Both the position numbers and the translations under genes were made by a program. Shown here in pieces: positions 37,067-43,500 of a DNA stretch of 43,500 nucleotides. Location: positions 1-43,500 of the forward strand of contig JABABQ010000058.1 of assembly GCA_014238155.1 (NCBI GenBank), in the 5' to 3' direction. The DNA comes from Rhizobiaceae bacterium. Lineage in GTDB: Bacteria; Pseudomonadota; Alphaproteobacteria; Rhizobiales; Rhizobiaceae. Under the pieces are notes generated by a model. The model made no database searches. It saw nothing but the letters and a program-made list of their open reading frames with translations, and was not told the origin of the DNA. Position 1 is the stretch's first letter. Every line of letters begins with the position of its first letter.

Positions 37067-38679
37067 TGCCGAAAGTGGCGCATACCGGTAAAGATCATCG
37101 CCAAACCAGCTTCATCAGCGGCGGTTATGACTTCCTCGTCGCGCATCGACCCACCCGGTTGAATAATGGCTGTGGCGCCTGCCTCAGCGGCTGATAACAG
37201 GCCATCTGCAAACGGGAAAAATGCATCCGAGGCAACAACGGACCCGATGGTTCTGGGCTGTGCCCATCCGGCCGCATCGGCGGCATCCTGTGCCTTGCGG
37301 GCGGCGATGCGGGAGGAATCAACACGGCTCATCTGACCTGCACCAATACCCACAGTCGCACCATCTTTTACATAGATAATCGCGTTGGATTTGACATGTT
37401 TTGCGACGCGAAAGGCAAACCGCATATCGGCAATTTCTGCGTCACTCGGCTGGCGTTTCGTCACTACTTTCAGATCAATGTCATCGATATTACCCCGGTC
37501 TCGATCCTGCACCAGAAGCCCACCGGCAACGGTTTTTATCGCCAATCCTTCAGCGCGAGGATCGGCCATTCCAGCGGTCAATAACAGTCGTAGATTTTTC
37601 TTCGCAGCCAGAACAGCTTTCGCTTCATCTGTCGCATCAGGGGCTATGATCACCTCGGTAAATATTTGTACCATGGACCGCGCAGCTTCCGCATCCAGCG
37701 TTCGGTTCATCGCGATAATGCCACCGAATGCGGAAACAGGATCACAGGATAGCGCCTCCTGATAAGCCTGGGCGAGAGATGGTGCCGTGGCAACTCCACA
37801 GGGGTTGGCGTGCTTGATAATGGCGATAGCGGCGCTGGTCGCGGGGTCGAACTCGCTGGCCAGTTCAAAAGCGGCATCGGTGTCATTGATGTTGTTGTAG
37901 GACAACTGCTTGCCCTGAATCTGGAGGGCATGGGCAACGCCTGGACGGACTTCAGGCGTGGCGTAAAGGGACGCGGATTGATGCGGATTCTCACCATAGC
38001 GCATAACCTGCATCAGATTGCCGCCAATGCTGCGGTTAGCGGGAGTGTCCACTTCAAATGCTCTGGCCATCCAGTTTGAGATGGCCGAATCATAAGCGGC
38101 GGTTCGGGCAAATGTTGCCTGCGCCAGTCTTTTGCGCATTGCGTATGTTGATGCTCCGCGATTGGCGGCAAGATCTTCTGCAAAAGCAGCGTAGTCACTC
38201 GGGCTGGTCAACACGCTGACATAGGCATGGTTTTTGGCAGCAGCCCGCAACATCGCTGGACCGCCAATGTCGATATTTTCAACGACTGCGTCGTCGGCCG
38301 CGCCACTCTTCATGACCTCCTCAAAAGGATAAAGATTGCTGACCAGCAAATCGATGCCGACAATGCCGTGTTCCCGCATTGAGGCAACATGATCTTCAGC
38401 ATCGCGAATGGCCAGCAACCCACCGTGAACGGCTGGATGCAAAGTTTTGACCCGGCCATCCATTATCTCCGGGAACCCGGTCACTTCAGAAACATCTATG
38501 ACGTCAAAGCCGGCCTCTTTCAATGCCTTTGCCGTGCCACCGGTCGACAGGAGTTCGACACCATATTCGGCGAGCACTTTGGCAAGGTCGAGCAATCCGT
38601 CCTTGTCGAAAACAGAAAGCAATGCGCGTTTGATTGGATTCTTGTCTGGTGCTTCGATGGAGCGGGAAGAGATGGCCAT
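37063..38679 (-). CDS. purH: bifunctional AICAR transformylase/IMP cyclohydrolase PurH
   Basis: This 538-residue enzyme catalyses the last two steps of IMP synthesis. The N-terminal cyclohydrolase domain (about 1-200) has [47 protein letters not shown] and [18 protein letters not shown]. The transformylase domain has [13 protein letters not shown], the catalytic [17 protein letters not shown] and ending sequences [13 protein letters not shown] and [11 protein letters not shown]. The start at 38679 gives [12 protein letters not shown], consistent with family length; an ATG two codons upstream is an alternative. It diverges from gpsA. Confidence 0.97.
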   Translation of the reverse strand: MAISSRSIEAPDKNPIKRALLSVFDKDGLLDLAKVLAEYGVELLSTGGTAKALKEAGFDVIDVSEVTGFPEIMDGRVKTLHPAVHGGLLAIRDAEDHVASMREHGIVGIDLLVSNLYPFEEVMKSGAADDAVVENIDIGGPAMLRAAAKNHAYVSVLTSPSDYAAFAEDLAANRGASTYAMRKRLAQATFARTAAYDSAISNWMARAFEVDTPANRSIGGNLMQVMRYGENPHQSASLYATPEVRPGVAHALQIQGKQLSYNNINDTDAAFELASEFDPATSAAIAIIKHANPCGVATAPSLAQAYQEALSCDPVSAFGGIIAMNRTLDAEAARSMVQIFTEVIIAPDATDEAKAVLAAKKNLRLLLTAGMADPRAEGLAIKTVAGGLLVQDRDRGNIDDIDLKVVTKRQPSDAEIADMRFAFRVAKHVKSNAIIYVKDGATVGIGAGQMSRVDSSRIAARKAQDAADAAGWAQPRTIGSVVASDAFFPFADGLLSAAEAGATAIIQPGGSMRDEEVITAADEAGLAMIFTGMRHFRH

Positions 38680-38876
38680 AATCATCTGGTGGGTAGAATT
38701 GGGGGGATGCCACTTCATGACGTGTCGAGATGAAAACGTCCAGTCGCCAACCAGATCTTCCCCGCCTAATGATAATATTCCCATTCAAAGTTTGGACGGA
38801 TTGGCATCGTCTGGTAGTCGCTATAAGCAGAATAAACAAACTTTGCCGAAGCCAGTCGCGTCAGGGAGAATCAGCT

Positions 38877-39848
38877 ATGACCATTGCAGTGCTGGGAAGC
38901 GGCGCCTGGGGAACTGCATTGGCATCCATGCTGGCGCAGGGACCAGAAAAAACTGTACTGTGGGGACGCGACGTTGAAACGGTAAACAACATCAATCAGA
39001 AGCGGCAAAACCCAACCTATCTGGGCGATATCAAACTTGCCGATGAATTGGTGGCAACAACCGATCTGGCGAAGGCCTGCCAGGCAGACACTATTTTGTG
39101 TGTCACGCCGGCTCAGTCATTTGCCGGACTGGCAAAAACCATTCGACCTCTTGTTAACTCCAATGTTTCGCTGGTGCTCTGTGCAAAGGGTATTGATCGA
39201 ACTAGCGGCAAGTTGCTGCATAAACTGGCGTGCGATGTATTCGGGCCAAAGGCCATAGCCGCACTGTCGGGACCTAGTTTTGCAAGCGACGTGGCGCGTG
39301 GTCTGCCCACAGCTGTAAGCTTGGCGGCGGTGACGACGGATGAGGCCGGACGACTGGCAAGAGTTCTTTCACGGCCACGGTTTCGCATTTACACGACCGA
39401 TGATCTGGTGGGTGTCGAGATCGGCGGCGCATTGAAGAATGTACTTGCACTGGCGGTTGGTATTGCCCGTGGATTGCAGCTCGGCGCGAGCGCTGAGGCC
39501 GCATTGATTGCCAGAAGCTTTGCGGAATTGAGCCGGGTGGCGCAGGCGCAGGGTGCACGAAACAGCACTCTTGCCGGTCTTTCGGGACTGGGCGATCTGG
39601 TGTTGTCCTGTTCCAGCCCGCAATCGCGCAATTTCTCTTACGGCACCGCGTTGGCCGTTGGCGATGATTTGACCAATCGGCCACTTGCCGAAGGCGTGCA
39701 TTCTGCAGAAATGGCACTTAATATCGCACGCCAATCGGATATCGACGTTCCGATTATCAGCGCGGTGGTCGATGTCTTGGCGGGAGACATCAAGCCAGCC
39801 GATGCCGTATCCCGACTGCTGGAGCGGCCGCTCAAAGGTGAGGTGTGA
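38877..39848 (+). CDS. gpsA: glycerol-3-phosphate dehydrogenase [NAD(P)+]
   Basis: This 323-residue enzyme reduces dihydroxyacetone phosphate to sn-glycerol-3-phosphate for phospholipid synthesis. It shows the dinucleotide motif VLGSGAWGTALA, SLVLCAKGID, LSGPSFASDVARGLPTAV, the catalytic-lysine region GALKNVLALAVGIARGL, and LSGLGDLVLSCSSPQSRNF. The ATG at 38877 has AGGGAGA about seven bases upstream. It is followed by the EVE-domain gene, as in other Rhizobiales. Confidence 0.97.
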   Translation: MTIAVLGSGAWGTALASMLAQGPEKTVLWGRDVETVNNINQKRQNPTYLGDIKLADELVATTDLAKACQADTILCVTPAQSFAGLAKTIRPLVNSNVSLVLCAKGIDRTSGKLLHKLACDVFGPKAIAALSGPSFASDVARGLPTAVSLAAVTTDEAGRLARVLSRPRFRIYTTDDLVGVEIGGALKNVLALAVGIARGLQLGASAEAALIARSFAELSRVAQAQGARNSTLAGLSGLGDLVLSCSSPQSRNFSYGTALAVGDDLTNRPLAEGVHSAEMALNIARQSDIDVPIISAVVDVLAGDIKPADAVSRLLERPLKGEV

Positions 39849-39922
39849 ACTGGACCTGTGCTGCCTTGACCCACCCAATGTTATGGGTTGAATAGTCTGG
39901 CGAGCGAATTGAGGAATCTGAC

Positions 39923-40360
39923 ATGCAATATTGGTTGTTTAAATCTGAACCGTTCAAATGGTCCTGGGAACAGCAAAAGGCAAAGGGCGATGCAGGAGAG
40001 GAATGGGACGGCATTCGCAACTATCAGGCGCGCAACAACATGCGGCTGATGGAGTTGGGCGACCGTGCTTTTTTCTATCATTCAAATGAAGGTCTTGATG
40101 TCGTCGGCGTTGCCGAAGTCAGCACTTTGTCTGCACCAGATTCAACAACCGATGACGAACGCTGGGATTGTGTTCACATTCGCGCTTTGGCAGACGTTCC
40201 CAACCCGGTTTCATTAAAGGACGTTAAAGCCAATCCGGTGCTTAGCGACATGGCTCTTGTCACTTCCATGCGCCTGTCAGTCCAGCCGGTGAAGCGGCAA
40301 GAATGGGTTGAAGTCTGTCGCATGGGTGGCCTGAATCCGGATAGTTTGAAGCCGGTTTAA
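39923..40360 (+). CDS. EVE domain-containing protein
   Basis: This 145-residue single-domain protein begins YWLFKSEPFKWSWEQQ and contains EEWDGIRNYQARNNMR, GDRAFFYHSNEG and VVGVAEV, the thymocyte nuclear protein 1-like EVE pattern. EVE domains belong to the PUA-like fold and bind modified bases in DNA or RNA; some are fused to restriction systems. Here it stands alone beside gpsA, a common housekeeping location, so modified-nucleotide binding is possible but unproven. A GAGGA site precedes the ATG. Its stop overlaps that of the convergent ion channel gene. Confidence 0.9.
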   Translation: MQYWLFKSEPFKWSWEQQKAKGDAGEEWDGIRNYQARNNMRLMELGDRAFFYHSNEGLDVVGVAEVSTLSAPDSTTDDERWDCVHIRALADVPNPVSLKDVKANPVLSDMALVTSMRLSVQPVKRQEWVEVCRMGGLNPDSLKPV

Positions 40361-41157
40361 GCCCCTGAACCAGCAGCACGCAATTCCGCGAGTTCTGCTC
40401 GCAATGCTTTAACTTCATGCAGAATTTCTGCCTGATCCTGATGCAATTGGGAGCGGTCATCAGCCGCGTCCTGGTCATGCTCGGCCTGCATTGCAGAAAC
40501 AATGATACCAATAAACAGGTTCAGCACGGTGAATGTCGTCGACATGATAAACGGGATAAAGAATGCCCAGGCCCAGGGGAAAGTCTCCATGACCGGACGG
40601 ACAATGCCCATCGACCAGCTTTCCAGCGTCATGATTTGAAACAGCGAATAGGATGAAGCTCCCAACGAGCCAAACCATTCCGGAAAAGCGTCGCCGAATA
40701 GTCCGGTGGCCATGACGGAAAATACATAGAACACCAGCAACATCAACACGACAATTGACCCCATTCCGGGCAATGCCGTGACCAGTCCTGTCACCACTTT
40801 TTTCAGCGATGGGATGACCGAAAGCAGTCGCAATATTCGCAATACCCGGAAGGCGCGGAGAACCGAGAAGCCAGCGGATGCGGGAATCAGAGCAATTCCC
40901 ACGACGACAAGGTCAAACACCCGCCACGCATCCTTGAAAAACGACCAGCGGTGAACGTAAAAGCGCAGTGCCAATTCGACTACGAAGAGTGTCAGAATTA
41001 TACTGTCCAGAACTTTTAGAACCGGCCCGATGGCTGACATTACTGGCGGAGCGGTTTCCAGCCCCAGAATGAGTGCATTCAAAACCACAAGTGTGATGAT
41101 CGCCCATTCGAATCGACGGGTTGAAATGAATTGGGCTATCCGGTCGCGCATGATCAT
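40357..41157 (-). CDS. bacterial voltage-gated sodium channel (NaChBac/NavAb-like)
   Basis: This 266-residue six-helix ion channel subunit has S1-S3 at about 17-95, a voltage-sensor S4 with arginines at every third position (LRAFRVLRILRLLSVIPSLKK; Arg101, 104, 107 and 110), a pore with selectivity filter TLESWSMG (177-184) as in NavAb, and S6 with NLFIGIIVSAM. A C-terminal coiled coil (about 230-262, rich in Glu/Gln/Leu) would tetramerise it. Such channels pass Na+ in marine and alkaliphilic bacteria. The start could be ATG 41157 or 41151. Its stop overlaps that of the EVE gene. Confidence 0.92.
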   Translation of the reverse strand: MIMRDRIAQFISTRRFEWAIITLVVLNALILGLETAPPVMSAIGPVLKVLDSIILTLFVVELALRFYVHRWSFFKDAWRVFDLVVVGIALIPASAGFSVLRAFRVLRILRLLSVIPSLKKVVTGLVTALPGMGSIVVLMLLVFYVFSVMATGLFGDAFPEWFGSLGASSYSLFQIMTLESWSMGIVRPVMETFPWAWAFFIPFIMSTTFTVLNLFIGIIVSAMQAEHDQDAADDRSQLHQDQAEILHEVKALRAELAELRAAGSGA

Positions 41158-41292
41158 GTCTGATTGATTGGATGATTGCCCCTATGTACGCAAAGTTTCT
41201 TCAATTACCAGCCATCCATTGATGCAATTTCCATTGCGGGCGGCGCCACCGAGGCTTACATCCCAAACACCGAAGAATTGGAAAAAGCCATT

Positions 41293-43350
41293 ATGTCAAA
41301 AACCCCCAATGCAGAAATCTTCAACTGGTCCGGCCCGATGGGCCTGCCTCGATTTGATCTCATTGTGAGCAAGGATTTTGAGGCTGCATTCGACCTGGCC
41401 CTGATTTCTGACCGGGCAGATATTAATGCCATTGCAGACAATGCTGATATCCCGACTTTTGCCAATACCATTGAGGCGCTGGAACTTGCTGGCGAGGAAC
41501 TCTCGCAAGTTGGTGCAATTTTCTGGAACCTGTCGGGTTCGCACAGCAATGATATTTTGAGGACATTGGAGCGCGAAATTGCCCCAAAACTGTCGAAGCA
41601 CGGTACCATTACAACGACCAATAAAAGGCTGTTTGATCGCATTGATGCACTTTGGCAGCAACGCGATGATCTGGGTCTGTCGGGAGAGCAATTGCGGGTT
41701 CTGGAGCGAAAGTGGAAAGCCTTCGTACGGGGTGGTGCGTCGCTGGATGTCGACGAACAGAAGCGATTGGGTGATATCAATGCTCACCTGGCTCAGCTGG
41801 GTGCCAGCTTTTCCCAAAATATTCTGGCGGATGAAGCTGACTGGGCGTTGATCGTCGATGAGGATGGATTGGCCGGGCTGCCTGGATTTGTTGTCGACGC
41901 GATGCGGGCTGCTGCTGATGAACGAAGCCATGAGGGCAAGCACGCTGTCACCTTGTCGCGTTCCATAATCGAACCCTTTTTGACATTCTCCGAACGTCGG
42001 GATCTTCGCGAACAGGCGTTTGATGCGTGGACGGCTCGTGGAGAACGGGGTGGTGAAACGGATAATCGCCAGAACGTTCGTGAAACCGTTGCGCTTCGGC
42101 AGGAAAAGGCCGGTCTGCTGGGCTATGCAAGTTTCGCCGATTTCAAGCTTGAAGATCAGATGGCAAAACGCCCCAGTGCGGTGATCAACCTGCTCGAAAC
42201 GGTCTGGGAAAAGGCCAAGGAAAAGGCCGCTACTGAAGAACAGGAACTTGCAGCACTTATCGCCGAACAGGGTCTAAATCACGAGGTTGCACCCTGGGAT
42301 TGGCGCCACTATGCCGAAAAGCTGCGCACAAAAAAATATACTTTCAATGAGACGGAGTTAAAGCCGTATCTGGCGCTCGACAATATCATCGCCGCTGCAT
42401 TTGACGTCGCCAACCGGCTGTTTGGCGTTCACGTTAAGGAACATCAAGGCATCAAGACCTACCACGAAGATGTGCGGGTGTTTGAAGTGCTTAACGCCGA
42501 TGGATCTCATCGGGCGGTGTTCTTGGGTGATTATTTTGCCCGTTCATCAAAACGCTCCGGCGCATGGATGAGCGGATTTCAAAGTCAGCACAAGTTAACG
42601 ATGGCAGATGGCCAAAAGGGCCAAACACCGATCATTGTCAACGTGATGAATTTTGCCAAAGCTCCTGTCGGGCAGCAAACCCTGCTGTCCATGGACGACG
42701 CACGCACGCTGTTTCATGAATTTGGACACGCATTGCACGGCATTCTTTCCAATGTCACACATCCCAGCGTTTCTGGAACATCGGTTGCCCGAGATTTTGT
42801 TGAATTGCCAAGCCAGGTTTACGAACATTGGCTGACAGTGCCGGAAATTCTCGCCAAGCATGCCCGTCATGTGGAGACCGGCGAAGCCATGCCTCAGGAA
42901 TTGCTGACCAAAGTTTTGGCAGCTCAAACGTTCAACGCTGGATTTGGCGCAGTCGAATTTACAGCATCGGCACTTGTGGACATGGAATTTCATAAACCCC
43001 ATGCAGAACCGGTAGAGGATGTCATTGGCTTTGAAGCGGCGACGCTGAAACGACTCGGCATGCCCAAATCGATTACCATGCGTCACCGCACACCACATTT
43101 CGCTCATGTATTCTCCGGTGATGGATATTCGGCCGGCTATTATAGCTATATGTGGAGCGAGGTACTGGACGCCGATGCTTTTTCAGCATTTGAGGAAGTG
43201 AAGAATCCGTTTGATACCGACCTTGCCAAACGCCTGCATGATCACATTTATTCCGCAGGTGGCAGCGTTGATCCGGAAGATACCTACAAGGCGTTTCGCG
43301 GCAAAATGCCGAGTGTTGATGCGATGATTGAGAAACGCGGACTGGTCTGA
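41293..43350 (+). CDS. M3 family oligopeptidase (peptidyl-dipeptidase Dcp/OpdA type)
   Basis: This 685-residue zinc metallopeptidase has the HExxH-type motif FHEFGHALHG (His475, Glu476, His479) and the downstream zinc-ligand helix DFVELPSQVYEHW. It also has the substrate-loop sequences RHRTPHFAHVFSGDGYSAGYYSYMWSEV and an ending with GGSVDPEDTYKAFRGKMP. It lacks a signal peptide, so it should be cytoplasmic and degrade short peptides. I chose ATG 41293 because the protein then begins just before the conserved N-terminal helical region; the frame is open upstream to 41176. Confidence 0.93.
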   Translation: MSKTPNAEIFNWSGPMGLPRFDLIVSKDFEAAFDLALISDRADINAIADNADIPTFANTIEALELAGEELSQVGAIFWNLSGSHSNDILRTLEREIAPKLSKHGTITTTNKRLFDRIDALWQQRDDLGLSGEQLRVLERKWKAFVRGGASLDVDEQKRLGDINAHLAQLGASFSQNILADEADWALIVDEDGLAGLPGFVVDAMRAAADERSHEGKHAVTLSRSIIEPFLTFSERRDLREQAFDAWTARGERGGETDNRQNVRETVALRQEKAGLLGYASFADFKLEDQMAKRPSAVINLLETVWEKAKEKAATEEQELAALIAEQGLNHEVAPWDWRHYAEKLRTKKYTFNETELKPYLALDNIIAAAFDVANRLFGVHVKEHQGIKTYHEDVRVFEVLNADGSHRAVFLGDYFARSSKRSGAWMSGFQSQHKLTMADGQKGQTPIIVNVMNFAKAPVGQQTLLSMDDARTLFHEFGHALHGILSNVTHPSVSGTSVARDFVELPSQVYEHWLTVPEILAKHARHVETGEAMPQELLTKVLAAQTFNAGFGAVEFTASALVDMEFHKPHAEPVEDVIGFEAATLKRLGMPKSITMRHRTPHFAHVFSGDGYSAGYYSYMWSEVLDADAFSAFEEVKNPFDTDLAKRLHDHIYSAGGSVDPEDTYKAFRGKMPSVDAMIEKRGLV

Positions 43351-43398
43351 CCATTTAATCGTGAACGGCTCTAAGTTCCACTTATTTGGGTTAGCTCC

Positions 43399-43415
43399 CC
43401 CGTCTTCGAGACGGG
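43399..43415 (+). terminator. small GC-rich hairpin after the M3 peptidase gene
   Basis: CCCGTCT (43399-43405) pairs perfectly with AGACGGG (43409-43415) around TCG, 48 bases after the stop. It is followed by GATCGCTTTAGCGCGA, itself partly palindromic, without a T-run. Confidence 0.35.
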
Positions 43416-43452
43416 ATCGCTTTAGCGCGAACATATACGAATGATCATACTT

Positions 43453-43500
43453 TCCAGAAAAATGAACCGGCTCTGGGAGCTTAAGGTTCATTTTTCTGGA
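43453..43500. repeat. perfect 16-bp inverted repeat at the window end
   Basis: TCCAGAAAAATGAACC (43453-43468) and GGTTCATTTTTCTGGA (43485-43500) are perfect reverse complements. The 16-base spacer contains a further GCTC-tgg-GAGC stem. The right arm reaches the last base of the window, so the element may be longer. It could be a bidirectional terminator or a copy of a dispersed palindromic repeat. Confidence 0.6.

Noticed and set aside
43183-43491. 102-codon minus-strand frame at the window end
   Set aside because: Mostly antisense to the M3 peptidase and overlapping the terminal inverted repeat.
43453-43500. Inverted repeat as a transposon end
   Set aside because: The two arms are only 16 bases apart and no transposase gene is nearby, so it is not a pair of IS ends.

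Overview
The window is almost entirely chromosomal DNA of an alphaproteobacterium, most likely of the Hyphomicrobiales (Rhizobiales) type. The evidence is gene order: ccmABCDG beside ispZ, acnA and a DUF1223 gene; DUF2794-trmD-rplS-M23-leuB; tesA divergent from an ABC ATPase/FtsX permease pair; and gpsA next to an EVE-domain gene. The first ~1.5 kb does not fit. It is strongly AT-rich, carries two tandem three-helix (PQ-loop/SemiSWEET-like) membrane proteins and a papain-like cysteine protease, and has a small hairpin in each gap between its genes. The protease reads in frame, through a 17-unit Glu-Pro repeat, into the NG domain of the signal-recognition receptor FtsY. The abrupt change in composition at a low-complexity repeat makes an assembly chimera the leading explanation; a true fusion is the exciting but less likely one.

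Layout. 1-1589: AT-rich arm. 1590-2510: FtsY NG domain. 2618-2749: hairpin-dense leader, then creatinase (2750-3982). 4056-6958: cytochrome c maturation operon ccmA-B-C-D-G. 6961-7599 (minus): ispZ. 7828-11428: aconitase and a DUF1223 secreted thioredoxin-like protein, ending at a terminator. 11488-11901: about 400 bases without a gene, holding a possible structured RNA. 11902-16693: DUF2794, trmD, rplS, M23 peptidase (minus), leuB, DUF4174. 16696-17376 (minus): nitroreductase, facing away from the next cluster.

17510-26403 is the metabolic centrepiece: an XRE-cupin regulator followed by five tightly packed genes. These are a dimethylglycine-dehydrogenase-like FAD/GcvT protein, a homocysteine S-methyltransferase, a sarcosine-dehydrogenase-like FAD/GcvT protein, an isocitrate-lyase/PEP-mutase family protein and a non-pyrrolysine MttB-family methyltransferase. 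Pyruvate carboxylase follows after a structured gap. With creatinase (creatine to sarcosine plus urea), the window suggests an aerobic route that strips methyl groups from quaternary or N-methylated amines such as betaine or creatine-derived sarcosine and feeds C1 units to tetrahydrofolate and methionine. The substrate of the MttB-type enzyme and its methyl carrier are not evident; no corrinoid protein lies in the window.

30021-43350 is housekeeping and miscellaneous: tesA-type esterase (minus), ABC ATPase plus FtsX permease, Bax inhibitor-1 family protein, GNAT acetyltransferase, UMF1-type MFS transporter, purH (minus), gpsA, EVE protein, a bacterial voltage-gated sodium channel (minus) and an M3 oligopeptidase. 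The last 150 bases hold palindromic sequences. I see no rRNA, tRNA, CRISPR array, insertion sequence or phage genes.
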